Counted from the stretch's first letter, positions 19,471 through 29,200 are shown. The stretch: DNA of 64,000 nucleotides from Coriobacteriaceae bacterium (GCA_902363125.1 CABIZD010000006.1:1-64000); one strand, 5' to 3'. Translations and numbers: made by a program. The notes: generated by a model from the sequence alone, not told the origin.

Positions 19471-20523
19471 GTGAAGACGGGTATTTCGATTTATCTTTCC
19501 AGCCCTCTGCAGGATATTGAGCGGACGATTGAGCGCGGTGCCGCGGCGGGTGCGCGCTATGCGTTCACCTCGCTGCATATTCCCGAGGATGGGGGAGCGG
19601 CGTATGCAGATAAAGTCCGTCATGTTCTGTCGCTGCTTTCCGCCCACGGCATTGCGCTCATTGCCGATGTGGGGCCTCGCACGTGCGATTTGCTCGGACT
19701 TGAGCGCATCGAGGACCTGCGCGATTTGGGGTTGGAATACCTTCGTTTGGACTATGGTTTTAGCGCCCAGCGGGTCGCGGAGCTGTCCGGTGTATTTCGC
19801 ATTGTGGTCAATGCATCGACGGTGAGTTCTGATGAAATCGCATCGTGGCGTGAAGCCGGCGCCGATGTGACTCGTTTTGCCGCCTGCCACAATTTTTACC
19901 CCAAGCCTTATACCGGTTTAGCTCTTGAAGATGTTGCTCGGACGAATCTTCGTCTTGCGGCGCTTGGATTCGAAATCATGGCTTTTGTGCCGGGTGATGC
20001 TAACGTTCGCGGGCCGGTATTCGAGGGACTGCCGACGGTCGAGGCGCAGCGCGGTCGCGCGTCAAAGGTTGCTCTCAATATGCTTGAGCTTGCACATGGC
20101 GCCGATTGCGACATTGTGTTGGTCGGCGACCCCGATCTTTCCGATGCGGGCTGGGCGCAGTTTGCTCAAGTTTCCGCCGGATACGTGGACCTGCAATGCG
20201 AGCTTGAGCCCGGTTATGCCTATGTGCGCGGGCAGATTCATCACGATCGGCCCGACTCGAGTGTCCTCATCTTTAGGTCTCAGGAGTCACGTACGAAGCT
20301 TAAGCCGGATTCCGTGCCGACGGATGCCGGAGCCGGCCTGCCGCGAAAGGCGGGGTCGATCGCTGTGAGCAATAGCGGATATGGGCGCTACGAAGGCGAG
20401 CTTGAGATTGCGCGGGTCGATCTTCCCGGTGACGAGCGCATGAACGTTGCGGGCCATATCACGCCCGAGGCAATGGAACTGCTGCCGTTTATCAAGCGCG
20501 GATTCGGGGTACGGTTCGTTTAA
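19471..20523 (+). CDS. mupG: 6-phospho-N-acetylmuramidase, MupG-type (DUF871)
   Basis: 350 residues from GTG 19471 (AAAGGAG 8 nt upstream). A TIM-barrel domain begins KTGISIYLSS and includes LGLEYLRLDYGF and RFAACHNFYPKPYTGL, as in DUF871 proteins; a beta-rich C-terminal domain (from about 240) ends IKRGFGVRF. In Staphylococcus the MupG product splits MurNAc 6-phosphate-GlcNAc, and its gene sits with murQ, murP and murR as here. Activity is inferred from family and context. Confidence 0.85.
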   Translation: MKTGISIYLSSPLQDIERTIERGAAAGARYAFTSLHIPEDGGAAYADKVRHVLSLLSAHGIALIADVGPRTCDLLGLERIEDLRDLGLEYLRLDYGFSAQRVAELSGVFRIVVNASTVSSDEIASWREAGADVTRFAACHNFYPKPYTGLALEDVARTNLRLAALGFEIMAFVPGDANVRGPVFEGLPTVEAQRGRASKVALNMLELAHGADCDIVLVGDPDLSDAGWAQFAQVSAGYVDLQCELEPGYAYVRGQIHHDRPDSSVLIFRSQESRTKLKPDSVPTDAGAGLPRKAGSIAVSNSGYGRYEGELEIARVDLPGDERMNVAGHITPEAMELLPFIKRGFGVRFV

Positions 20524-20615
20524 CGTGTGACCCGCGGGCTACAATTGGCCCATCATACGAAGGCGCCTCGTGTGGCGTGTGCCTGCGTTGGCCGATCTAT
20601 ATTCGGAGGATTCCC

Positions 20616-20975
20616 ATGACTGTACTGTTTGTTGGATATCCCAAGTGCTCGACCTGTAAGAAGGCCAAGGCATGGCTGGACGAACATGGGGTAGAGTATA
20701 TCGATCGCGATATCGTTTTGGACAATCCCACGGCTGATGAGCTTGCGACCTGGATTGCTCGTTCGGGGCTGCCGGTGCGGCGCTTCTTTAATTCGTCGGG
20801 CATGAAATATCGAGAGCTGGGCCTGAAGGCGCGTCTGGATGCGGGCATGACGGATCGGGAGTGCTACGAGCTGCTGGCGACCGACGGCATGCTGGTCAAG
20901 CGTCCGCTGCTGGTGGGCGACGACTTTGCGATTCCCGGCTTTAGGGAAGCGGCTTGGGCCGAGGCGTTGCTGTAG
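20616..20975 (+). CDS. ArsC/Spx-family thioredoxin-fold protein
   Basis: 119 residues from ATG 20616 with CGGAGGA upstream. C11-S-T-C14 near the N terminus gives the Spx-like CXXC; RRFFNSSGMKYRELGLK and LVKRPLLVGDD are typical ArsC-family blocks. It may act as a redox-sensing regulator or reductase; arsenic genes are absent nearby. Stands alone upstream of the 46-bp repeat cluster. Confidence 0.85.
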   Translation: MTVLFVGYPKCSTCKKAKAWLDEHGVEYIDRDIVLDNPTADELATWIARSGLPVRRFFNSSGMKYRELGLKARLDAGMTDRECYELLATDGMLVKRPLLVGDDFAIPGFREAAWAEALL

Positions 20976-20982
20976 CGGCTGC

Positions 20983-21152
20983 GGAAAGTGCATCCCGGAA
21001 TTCGCTTCCAGAATGGGATGCACTTTCCCAAAGTGGCCGGTTGCGGAAAGCACGTCCCATTCTGAGCTTCGATTGCGGGACACGGTTTCCGGTTGAGGGC
21101 TCAACGGGAAAGTGGGGACCAGTTTGAGCTTGAAATCTGGGACGCACTTTCC
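20983..21152. repeat. Tandem array of three 46-bp palindromes at 62-bp period
   Basis: Copies 20983-21028, 21045-21090 and 21107-21152 each have 14-nt arms (GGAAAG...CCC with GGG...TTTCC) around exactly 18 nt. Spacers are both 16 nt. Copy 1 has perfect arms; copies 2 and 3 are imperfect. Interiors differ but share TGAGCTT in copies 2 and 3. Confidence 0.9.
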
Positions 21153-21171
21153 GCCGGCGGGCCTGCCCCAG

Positions 21172-21582
21172 TCAGTCCGCCAGCTGTGCCCATTCGTGCG
21201 GATCGTAGACCTTTACGTGCTTGTTGGGCTTGCCGCTCCAGTACTCCTCGTCCATAAAGGGCAGATATGCCTGAACGCCAGGGCAGATAAAGGGAATCCG
21301 CTGCTGTTGCAGTCGCTCGCGCTGACGCTGCTCCAGGTGCGCCTCGGATATGACGGTCGGCATGCCGGACAACTCGACGAGGCTTGCCTGGATTCGCTTA
21401 AGGTCGGGGAGTCCCGCGTGCCATGACATCCGCATGATCAAAAAGGATGCACGGCGGTATTTTGCCTGCACCACAGTAATGGCGGGGCGCAGTGTGGGAT
21501 GGATTTTGTCCCGTTCGGGCCAAAGGTCAGCAGTGATCTCGAGGCCCAGGGTCTCCCATAGGTAATCAAGCTCTTCGTCCAT
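21172..21582 (-). CDS. Hypothetical protein, possible sensor half of a MarR-like family
   Basis: 136 residues on the minus strand; ATG 21582 has GAGG upstream. No membrane helix or signal peptide. The middle (PAITVVQAKYRRASFLIMR, IPFICPGVQAYLPFMDEEYW) recalls the N-terminal part of a family of winged-helix regulators, but the DNA-binding half is missing: the chain ends at HEWAQLAD. It may be a truncated or free-standing domain. Flanked by repeats upstream and tRNA genes on the other strand. I could not assign a function. Confidence 0.55.
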   Translation of the reverse strand: MDEELDYLWETLGLEITADLWPERDKIHPTLRPAITVVQAKYRRASFLIMRMSWHAGLPDLKRIQASLVELSGMPTVISEAHLEQRQRERLQQQRIPFICPGVQAYLPFMDEEYWSGKPNKHVKVYDPHEWAQLAD

Positions 21583-21747
21583 GGCGCCTCGATATCTACG
21601 CGATCATTGATACTTCGATTGTGTTGCCTGGTGCTATCGTTTTCGCGGTAGAATCTGCCAACGGTTGACGGCTACCGCTCGCGGCGTTTTGCCCCTCGTG
21701 TACAGCGGTCGGCTTCACAGGTCCTTCACGGGTTGGACTAAATAAGG

Positions 21748-21782
21748 CCAATTTGACTGAATTTCAAAAAAGTCAAAATTGG
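21748..21782. repeat. Inverted repeat upstream of the tRNA promoter
   Basis: CCAATTTGACT and AGTCAAAATTGG, 11-bp arms with a one-base bulge, four bases before the tRNA -35. Confidence 0.5.
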
Positions 21783-21785
21783 GGC

Positions 21786-21814
21786 TTGCGTCACGGCGAG
21801 ACTTCCCGTATATT
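21786..21814 (+). promoter_or_regulatory. tRNA operon promoter
   Basis: TTGCGT (21786-21791) and TATATT (21809-21814) with a 17-bp spacer, about 45 bp before tRNA-Gln. Confidence 0.6.
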
Positions 21815-21858
21815 TCTTTCTTGCGCAAAGGCACAGCCGAGCGCAGCGATGCAGTCAT

Positions 21859-21932
21859 TGGGATGTCGTCTAATGGCAGGACAGCGGATTCTGGTTCCGT
21901 CAATGGGGGTTCGACTCCCTCCATCCCAGCCA
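21859..21932 (+). tRNA. tRNA-Gln (anticodon CTG)
   Basis: Acceptor TGGGATG/CATCCCA, D-arm GTCTAATGGCAGGAC, anticodon stem GCGGA/TCCGT with loop TTCTGGT (CTG), T-arm GGGGTTCGACTCC, discriminator G and encoded CCA. Confidence 0.96.
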
Positions 21933-21949
21933 TTGCATTTGCTACATAT

Positions 21950-22026
21950 GGCCCGTTCGTCTAGCGGTTTAGGACGCCGCCCTCTCAAGGCGGAGATCAC
22001 CAGTTCGAATCTGGTACGGGCTACCA
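21950..22026 (+). tRNA. tRNA-Glu (anticodon CTC)
   Basis: Acceptor GGCCCGT/ACGGGCT (first pair G-U), D-arm GTCTAGCGGTTTAGGAC, anticodon stem CCGCC/GGCGG with loop CTCTCAA (CTC), T-arm CCAGTTCGAATCTGG, encoded CCA. Co-transcribed with tRNA-Gln; the terminator follows 10 nt later. Confidence 0.96.
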
Positions 22027-22036
22027 AAATTGAACG

Positions 22037-22064
22037 CCCGGGCCTCGTAAGAGACCCGGGTTTT
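22037..22064 (+). terminator. tRNA operon terminator
   Basis: Stem CCCGGGCCTC/GAGACCCGGG (one mismatch), GTAA loop, TTTT. Confidence 0.9.
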
Positions 22065-22120
22065 GTGTATTGACCGTATATACGGCGCCTGCCGTGTTTC
22101 GCTCAGATCGAGGAGTAGCC

Positions 22121-23038
22121 ATGGATCTGCCCATCAGCTTGCAAGACATCACGTATGCCGAGAACTATCTGGCGCAGGGCGACCTGGCTACGGCGACGCC
22201 GCTGCTGGAGCGTCTGGTAGAGCTCGCCGAGGAGTATATCGACGCTGAGTGCAAGACGGAGGAGAAGCGCCAATACTTTAGCTTCGATAGCAAGTTTGAG
22301 CGCTTGGCCTATCGCCGCGTGGAGAAGGATCCGCGCGAGCTCGTGCAGGTCGAGGTGCCGTTTGACCGCCTGTACTCTGATATGGCGTTTGCCTACATTC
22401 GCCAGCAGGATTATGTGAGCGCTCGTAATGCCCTGATGCAGGCTGTGCGTTGGGACCCCATGAACTGCAACTATCGCTTGGATTTGGCCGAGCTGTTCCG
22501 CGCACTCGAGGACAAGCAGGAATGGGCATCGCTCTCGTTCTCGGTGCTGGAGCGTGCAAGCGATGGCAAGTGCGCCGCCCGCGCTTACGCCAATCTAGGT
22601 CAGTACTTCTTGGAGCCCGAGACCGAGAACGTTTCGGCTGCCGTGGGCTGCGCGCGTCTGGCGCTGCGCCTGGCGCCCAACGATGCGCATACGACGCGCC
22701 TGCTCAACAAGATCCATACCACCTATCCGGATGCCGCCGATGAGAGCGACGAGCACGTGATGGGTGAACTGGCCCTGCAAGGCGTTCCGACCTCGCCTTC
22801 GGCCGAGATTGCCATCTGCCTGATTATGTGCGCGACCGATGCTGCAAGCGACGGCGACAAGCAGGAGGCGACGCGCCTGACGGTGCGTGCTCGCGACTTG
22901 GTGGGCGAGGAGGCCTGCGCGGCGATTATTAAACTGGTGCGCGAGAGCGATGCCGAGCTCAATGCCGAGCGCAAGGCAAAGCGCGAAGCTACGGGCAAGG
23001 GTTCCGATGGCGCCAAGGAGGCCGGCGATGCCCAGTAA
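22121..23038 (+). CDS. Tetratricopeptide-repeat protein
   Basis: 305 residues from ATG 22121 (AGGAG upstream). Mostly helical with TPR-like units: LAQGDLATATPLLERLVELAEEY near the N terminus, then DMAFAYIRQQDYVSARNALMQA and ALRLAPNDAHTTRLL. The last 30 residues are charged and low-complexity. No signal peptide, so cytoplasmic; probably a protein-protein scaffold. It overlaps smpB by 11 nt, indicating coupled expression. Specific partner unknown. Confidence 0.85.
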   Translation: MDLPISLQDITYAENYLAQGDLATATPLLERLVELAEEYIDAECKTEEKRQYFSFDSKFERLAYRRVEKDPRELVQVEVPFDRLYSDMAFAYIRQQDYVSARNALMQAVRWDPMNCNYRLDLAELFRALEDKQEWASLSFSVLERASDGKCAARAYANLGQYFLEPETENVSAAVGCARLALRLAPNDAHTTRLLNKIHTTYPDAADESDEHVMGELALQGVPTSPSAEIAICLIMCATDAASDGDKQEATRLTVRARDLVGEEACAAIIKLVRESDAELNAERKAKREATGKGSDGAKEAGDAQ

Positions 23039-23498
23039 GCGCGAGCGCAAACTCATTTCCAAGAATCGCTCGGCACATCACGAGTACTTTATCGATGAGA
23101 CGTTTGAGTGCGGTATTGAGCTGAGCGGCACCGAGGTCAAGTCGATTCGCGAGCGCGCCTGTCAGATCACTGACACTTTTGCGCTGATTCGTGGCGGCGA
23201 GTGCTGGCTCGTCGGACTGCATATCCACCCTTATAGCCATGGTGGCGTGTGGAATCGCGATCCCGACCGTCGGCGTCGTCTGCTGCTGCACCGCAAGGAG
23301 ATCGACTTTCTTGACGGCAAACTTCGCAACCGTGGTTATGCGCTGGTTCCGTTGGAGCTCTACTTTAATACCGACGGCCGCGTAAAGCTGCTGCTGGGTC
23401 TGGGTCGCGGCAAGAAGCTCTACGACAAGCGCGAGGACATGGCCAAGCGTGATGTCCAACGCGAGATCGACCGCGCCCTCAAGGAACGCAACCGGTAG
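23028..23498 (+). CDS. smpB: SsrA-binding protein SmpB
   Basis: 156 residues from ATG 23028, inside the end of the TPR gene; GGAGG lies just upstream. Canonical SmpB blocks: NRSAHHEYFIDETFECGIEL, GTEVKSIRERACQITDTFA, LLLHRKEIDFL and the C-terminal GRGKKLYDKREDMAKRD tail. It delivers tmRNA to stalled ribosomes. No tmRNA gene is visible in this window. Confidence 0.97.
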   Translation: MPSKRERKLISKNRSAHHEYFIDETFECGIELSGTEVKSIRERACQITDTFALIRGGECWLVGLHIHPYSHGGVWNRDPDRRRRLLLHRKEIDFLDGKLRNRGYALVPLELYFNTDGRVKLLLGLGRGKKLYDKREDMAKRDVQREIDRALKERNR

Positions 23499-23510
23499 GC
23501 GCTCTATATA

Positions 23511-23577
23511 AGTTGCGGTGAGATACGGACTGTTTTGCCTGTTTGAGGGGCTATTCAGTCCCTATTTCACCGCAACT
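23511..23577. repeat. 67-bp palindromic repeat, TTGCGGTGAAATA family, copy 2
   Basis: Left arm AGTTGCGGTGAGATACGGACT and right arm AGTCCCTATTTCACCGCAACT; begins 12 bp after the smpB stop. Confidence 0.85.
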
Positions 23578-23704
23578 GCGGGCGTCTCATCTTTCTTACT
23601 GTTCTAACACATATGTCTCAAAGGCGGCGTCCGTTATGGGTGCCGCCTTTTTTGTGGGTACATACATTCATGAGGTTCCAACCCGAGCTAGGGGAGTGAT
23701 CGTT

Positions 23705-24208
23705 ATGGACAAAACTGCGTTCTTTACCATGCCGAGTGGCCTGTACGTGGTGAGCGCCGCGGCAGATGGGCTGCGCGCCGGCTGCGTCATCAACACTGCG
23801 GTGCAGGTGACGTCCATGCCGCCGCGTATTTCGGTTGCCGTGAACAAGGACAATGTCACCTCGGGCGTCATCGCATCGGCCAAAGCGTTCGCGCTGACCG
23901 TGATCGATCAGACCGCCGACATGCTCTACATCGGTAACTTTGGGTTCCGCACCAGCAGCGATTATGACAAGTTTGCCAAATACGAGACCCGCGAGACGGC
24001 TCTGGGCATGCCCTATGTGCCCGAGCACGCGGCGGCCCTGTTTAGCTGCCGTTTGATCGACACTGTGGATGTGGGCACGCATCTGCTGTTTATTGGCGAG
24101 GTCGAGGATGCCGAGCGCCTGAGCGACGAGACGCCGCTGACGTACGACTACTATCACAAGGTGCTAAAGGGCAAGACGCCGCCCAAAGCCTCGTCGTATC
24201 AAGGCTAG
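23705..24208 (+). CDS. Flavin reductase-like protein (FMN-binding split barrel)
   Basis: 167 residues from ATG 23705, GGGGAG upstream. SGLYVVSAAADGLRAGCVINTAVQVTSMPPRISVAVNKDN is typical of the flavin reductase-like family that in anaerobes partners with rubredoxin (shown by position; only the first part of this motif is diagnostic). It probably passes electrons from NAD(P)H-derived flavin to the rubredoxin encoded 88 bp downstream, for O2 or peroxide detoxification. Partner is inferred. Confidence 0.85.
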   Translation: MDKTAFFTMPSGLYVVSAAADGLRAGCVINTAVQVTSMPPRISVAVNKDNVTSGVIASAKAFALTVIDQTADMLYIGNFGFRTSSDYDKFAKYETRETALGMPYVPEHAAALFSCRLIDTVDVGTHLLFIGEVEDAERLSDETPLTYDYYHKVLKGKTPPKASSYQG

Positions 24209-24225
24209 AAATGTTCTAAAAATAC

Positions 24226-24253
24226 TTGTATTATGTTATTGAGAATATATACT
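24226..24253 (+). promoter_or_regulatory. Rubredoxin promoter in AT-rich block
   Basis: TTGTAT (24226-24231) and TATACT (24248-24253) with a 16-bp spacer, in a strikingly AT-rich stretch between GC-rich genes. Confidence 0.6.
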
Positions 24254-24296
24254 AATAAGTAAGTACACCAGCAGTCACGTTCGAGAGGAGAACATC

Positions 24297-24440
24297 ATGG
24301 CTGAGGAGAAGAAGACGTATAAGTTTGTGTGCACCGTTTGCGGTTACGAGGTTGAGGTCGACACGCCCGAGCTGCCCGAGGACTACGTGTGCCCGGTGTG
24401 CGGCGTCGGTCCCGATCAGTTTGAGCTCGTCGAGGAGTAA
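24297..24440 (+). CDS. Rubredoxin
   Basis: 47 residues, ATG 24297 with GAGAGGAG upstream. Two CXXC pairs bind the iron: [13 protein letters not shown] and [16 protein letters not shown] short cytosolic electron carrier of typical length. It has its own promoter and terminator, and follows the flavin reductase, its probable electron donor. Confidence 0.95.
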   Translation: MAEEKKTYKFVCTVCGYEVEVDTPELPEDYVCPVCGVGPDQFELVEE

Positions 24441-24479
24441 CTCGCAGGCACACGGCGAAAGCCGAACATAGCTCTGTCC

Positions 24480-24515
24480 AAGGGTCCCGGTCGAATTCTC
24501 GGCCGGGACCCTTTT
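24480..24515 (+). terminator. Rubredoxin terminator
   Basis: Stem AAGGGTCCCGG/CCGGGACCCTT followed by TTTT. Confidence 0.9.
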
Positions 24516-24546
24516 GATTTATCTGACGGTTTAAAACGGTCTCACG

Positions 24547-24562
24547 TGTTACAGATTAAGAT
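24547..24562. repeat. Isolated right arm of the 57-bp palindrome family
   Basis: TGTTACAGATTAAGAT resembles the right arm (TGTTACAGATTGAGAC); no left arm is found 57 bp upstream. Probable decayed copy. Confidence 0.4.
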
Positions 24563-24591
24563 GTTATATCTGGACAGTCACGCCATCCCAA

Positions 24592-25848
24592 TTACATCCC
24601 CGTTAGCAGCACGATGTCGAGAATCGTCACGATGACGCCGATCCCTACGAGCAGCGCGTTGAGCGGGCGCGAGTTGGCGTATTTGCCCATGACGCGGGGT
24701 GAACTGGTGAGTCGTATGAGCACAAAGACCGTAATCGGCAGCTGAAGCGACAGCAGTGCCTGACTCCAGATGAGACCTTCAAAAGGATTTGGGACGACTA
24801 GACACGCCGTCACTGCGCCGACGAAACAGGCCACCACCCCAATCGAGGAATGTCGGTCGTGGATGTCGTATTCCTCGTCGAACATGCCCGCGGTGATGGT
24901 GCCCGCCGCCATGCCCGCCGTCACACTACTCGAGAGGCCCGCAAACAGCAGCGCCACGGCAAAGATGGTCGAGCTTGCCGGGCCCAAGATGGGGGAGAGC
25001 GTGGCCGCTGCGACGGCGAGGTCGTCTACGACCATGCCGTGCGCAAAGAAGGTCGTCGCGGCCAGGATGACCATGGCCGAGTTGATTGCCCAACCCACGC
25101 CCATCGAAAAGAGCGTGTCGAAGAGCTCGTAGCGCAGACGCTCTTCGATAACCTGCTCGCCTTGGCCTTCGAAGTGCATGGATTGGATGACCTCGGAGTG
25201 CAGAAAAAGGTTGTGTGGCATAACGACCGCACCCAGGACACTCACGATAATCGCGGCCGAGCCGGTGGGCATACTGGGTGTGATCCAGCTTGCGGCGGCC
25301 TGCGGCCAGTCGACCTTGACCAGCGCAAGCTCGGCCAAAAACGAGAGTCCTACCACGCCGACGAAGGCGATGATCCATCGCTCGGCGCGCTTATAGGAGC
25401 TCGTCATGAGCATCGCCATCGATACTGCCGCCACGATGACACAGCCCGCGCGCACGGGCAGTCCAAAGAGCATTTGAAGGGCAATCGCGCCACCCAGGAC
25501 TTCGGCCATGGCGGTGGCGATAGTCGCGAGATAGGCACTGGCGAGTACCGTGCGTCCAACGAAGCGGGGAAGGTAGCGCGTCGTGGCCTCGGCAAGACAG
25601 GTGCCCGTGGCGATACCCAGGTGCGCCGCGTTGTGCTGCAGCACAATGAGCATAATCGTGGACAGCGTGACGATCCACAGCAGCGCGTAGCCAAACTGCG
25701 AGCCCGCGGCCATATTGGAGGCCCAGTTGCCCGGGTCGATAAAACCGACGGTCACGAGCAGCCCGGGGCCGATATGCCGCGCAATGTCTAGGCCTCCGTG
25801 ACCACCGGTGCGCCGGGAGCCAAAATGATGTTTGAGATGGTTGAGCAT
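24592..25848 (-). CDS. mntH: NRAMP divalent metal (Mn2+/Fe2+) transporter
   Basis: 418 residues on the minus strand; start ATG 25848 has AGGAG 6 nt upstream, better than an in-frame ATG at 25884. The metal-site motifs are both intact: GFIDPGNWASNM in helix 1 and VVMPHNLFLHSEV in helix 6, so it should be an active proton-coupled transporter. About eleven helices. The gene is single, flanked by repeat copies on both sides. Confidence 0.93.
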   Translation of the reverse strand: MLNHLKHHFGSRRTGGHGGLDIARHIGPGLLVTVGFIDPGNWASNMAAGSQFGYALLWIVTLSTIMLIVLQHNAAHLGIATGTCLAEATTRYLPRFVGRTVLASAYLATIATAMAEVLGGAIALQMLFGLPVRAGCVIVAAVSMAMLMTSSYKRAERWIIAFVGVVGLSFLAELALVKVDWPQAAASWITPSMPTGSAAIIVSVLGAVVMPHNLFLHSEVIQSMHFEGQGEQVIEERLRYELFDTLFSMGVGWAINSAMVILAATTFFAHGMVVDDLAVAAATLSPILGPASSTIFAVALLFAGLSSSVTAGMAAGTITAGMFDEEYDIHDRHSSIGVVACFVGAVTACLVVPNPFEGLIWSQALLSLQLPITVFVLIRLTSSPRVMGKYANSRPLNALLVGIGVIVTILDIVLLTGM

Positions 25849-25896
25849 GGTGAGCTCCTGCGTGCCGTTTGTTTGACGTCGCAAAGGATACCCGTT

Positions 25897-25915
25897 TTAG
25901 GCTTAAAAGTTAACC
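25897..25915. promoter_or_regulatory. Possible metal-regulator operator upstream of mntH
   Basis: TTAGGCTTAAAAGTTAACC contains inverted GGCTTAA/GTTAACC half-sites, loosely like DtxR/MntR-type boxes, 50-70 bp upstream of mntH. Weak. Confidence 0.3.
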
Positions 25916-25970
25916 GCGACTAACAAAATTATTGTATTTGAATAGGATGGTGAAAGGGAGTTGCCGAAAT

Positions 25971-26107
25971 GTCTTGATCTGTAACAACTAGGGATGGAAA
26001 TTGGGTCTAGGTGTTACAGATCAAGACAGGAAGAAATGGTCCTATGGAAAATCTCGATCTGCAACAGCTGGCCGCCAAAACCGGCCCTTCGTGTTACAGA
26101 TTGAGAT
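25971..26107. repeat. 57-bp palindrome family, two copies (80-bp period)
   Basis: Copies 25971-26027 and 26051-26107. The first has perfect 16-bp arms (GTCTTGATCTGTAACA and complement); the second is near-perfect. The 25849-26291 gap also holds the mntH upstream region and shows no gene. Confidence 0.92.
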
Positions 26108-26291
26108 GTTTGAAACGGCGAGCTTACGGGCCGAACATGGGGTCCTTGTTGTCGCCCTTGAGGTCGGTGGCACCCACTCGTAGGGTGTGCGTTACGCGAT
26201 TGTTTCGAAACGGGCGGGAAACACAACGGGCCGGCGATGCACCTAGTATGCCTATTCAACTGACTGTCTAAATATCTAGGGGAGGATCGCG

Positions 26292-29200
26292 ATGCAGGCA
26301 GATTCCGCTCAGCAGCAGGGCCTTTATCGCCCCGAATTCGACCACGATGCATGTGGCATCGGCGCGCTTGCCGATATCAACGGCGAGCGCCATCACCAGA
26401 TTCTGGACGATGCGCTGTCCATTCTGGTCAACTTGGAGCACCGCGGCGGTACGGGACTCGAGAAGAATACCGGCGACGGCGCTGGTATCCTGTTCCAGGT
26501 TCCGCATCACTTTTTCCGTAAAGAGGCTCAAAAGTGTGGCCAGATTCTGCCGGCAGAGGGCGACTATGGCGTGGCCATGCTGTTCTTCCCGCAGGACGAG
26601 AAGGGCGTAGAGGATGCCCGCCGCGTGTTTGAGGAGGGCTGCGCCGAGGCCGGCGTGCCGCTGCTCTTTTGGCGCGAGGTGCCGGTTGACCCGCACGACC
26701 TGGGCGAGACGGCCCGCGCCTGTATGCCCACTATCCTGCAGGCCTTCCTGGGCCGTCCGGACGACACGCCCGCCGGCGATGCCTTCGAGCGCCGCCTGTA
26801 CGTGTGCCGCCGCACCATCGAGAAGAAGGCCGACGCTGAGTTTGCCCTGCGCGACAAAATCTTCTATGTATGCTCCATGAGCTCGCGCACCATCGTGTAC
26901 AAGGGCATGCTGGTCGCCACGCAGATGCGCCGCTTCTTCATCGATCTCAACGACGCCGCCGTCAAGACGGCCGTGGCGCTCGTCCACTCGCGCTACTCCA
27001 CCAACACCACGCCCAGCTGGGAACGCGCGCACCCCAACCGCTTTATCATCCACAACGGCGAGATCAACACCCTCAAGGGCAACGTCAACTGGATTCGCGC
27101 CCGCGAACCCAACCTGTACAGCCCCGTGCTGCAGCACGATCTTGAGCGCGTGATGCCCATCATCAACCGCGAGGGCTCCGACTCCGCGATTCTGGACAAT
27201 GTGCTTGAGTTTTTGGTCATGAACGGTCGCCCGCTTACACGTGCCGCGTCCATGCTGCTGCCCGAGCCGTGGGACCACAACGACAATCTGAGCGAGGAAC
27301 GCCGCGCCTACGACGCCTACCAGTCCATGCTCATGGAGCCGTGGGATGGCCCGGCGGCCATCGCCTTTACCGACGGTCGCACGCTGGGTGCCGCCCTCGA
27401 CCGTAACGGCCTGCGTCCCGCCCGCTACTATGTGACGCGCGACGGTCGCTTTATGCTGGCAAGCGAGGTGGGCACCATCGAGGTGAGCCCCGAGAACATC
27501 CTGACGAGCGGCTGTCTGGGGCCGGGCCAGATGCTCGAGGTCGATTTTGCCCGCGGCCGCGTGATCTACAACGACGAGCTGCGCGCCCGCTATGCCAAGG
27601 AAAAGCCCTACCGTGATTGGATTGCCGAGGAGACGCTGACCGTTGACGCGCTCGATGAGCCCGTTGCGGCAACACCCGCCGAGGACGACGAGGTGCCCGC
27701 CGCCGTGCGCATGGCCAAGCTCGGGTATCACTGGGATGATGTTGACGAAGTCGTGCGTCCCATGGCCCAGCAGGGCAAGGCGCCGCTCGCCTCGATGGGT
27801 ATCGATGCGCCGCTGGCCTGCCTGTCCAAGAAGACGCGCTCGTTCTTCGACTACTTCTATCAGCTGTTCGCTCAGGTCACGAACCCGCCGATCGACGCTC
27901 TTCGCGAGCATATGGTCACCTCGACCACGCTCTACCTGGGCAACCACGGCAACCTGCTCGAGGACTCCCGTACGGCCTGCCAGCTGGTGCGCCTGGAGCG
28001 TCCGCTGCTGAGCGAGGAGGAGTTCGACCGCATTTGCGCCATCGACCGCGTGGGCTTTAAGACCCGCCGTTTCCGTGCCGTCTACCGCCGCGATGCCGGC
28101 GAGGGTGCGCTGCAGGCTGCGCTCAAGCAGCTTGCAGAGGACGTTGAGGCTGCGGTCTGCGACGGCGTGAACATCGTGGTGTTGAGCGATCGTGCCGCTG
28201 CGGGCGAGGTGCCCGTACCGTCGCTGCTCGCCGTGGGCTGCGTGCACAACCACCTGATTCGCGCCGGCGTGCGTACCTTTGCCGACATCGTGGTGGAGTG
28301 CGGCGACGCCGTGTCCCCGCACGACTTTGCTGCACTGGTGGGCTACTCCGCGAGCGGCATCTATCCGTACAACGCACATGCGTGCATCCGCGATCTGGCG
28401 GCACGCGGCGACCTGGACGTGACGGCCGAGCAGGGCATCGCCAACTACAACAAGGCTGCGACCGCCGGCATCGTTTCCATCATGTCCAAGATGGGCATCT
28501 CCACGGTGCAGAGCTACCATTCGGCGCAGATCTTCGAGGCCGTGGGCTTCACTCCGGAGTTCGTCAACGCGTACTTCGCCGGCACGTTGAGCCGTGTGGG
28601 CGGTATGGGTGTCGAGGACGTCGAGCGCGAGCAGAATGAGCGCTACGACGCCGCGCTCGCTATCCTTAAGAGCCCGGCTCCCGATCAGCTGCCCACGCTG
28701 GGTCTGACCAAGTGGCGCCCGCTCGGCGGCGAGGATCACCTTATCGACCCGCAGACCGTCTACCTGCTGCAGACCGCCTGCCGCGAGGACAGCTACGACA
28801 CCTTTAAGGAGTACAGCGCCCGCCTGCACCGCACCGGCCGTGCCGTGCGCCTGCGTGACCTGCTGGACTTTAATGCCAACGGTCGCACGCCGGTTTCGCT
28901 CGACGAGGTGGAGCCCGCGCTCAACATCGTCCGCCGCTTTAACACCGGCGCCATGTCGTACGGTTCCATCAGCAAAGAGGCACACGAGTGCATGGCCATC
29001 GCCATGAACCGCTTGCACGGCCGTTCCAACTCCGGCGAGGGCGGCGAGGATCCGCGCCGCGAGACCCCGCTGGCTAACGGTGACTCCAAGAACTCCGCCA
29101 TCAAGCAGGTGGCAAGCGCGCGCTTTGGCGTGACGAGCCGCTACCTGTGCAGCGCCTTCGAGATTCAGATCAAGATGGCCCAGGGCGCCAAGCCTGGCGA

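Noticed and set aside
22887..23027. N-terminal extension of smpB
   Set aside because: It lies in the wrong frame of the TPR gene; ATG 23028 gives the normal SmpB start.
23499..23704. tmRNA gene next to smpB
   Set aside because: The gap holds only a palindromic repeat; no tRNA-like ends or tag reading frame.
25849..25970. Manganese riboswitch before mntH
   Set aside because: No conserved yybP-ykoY-type core was found; only a weak operator-like inverted repeat.
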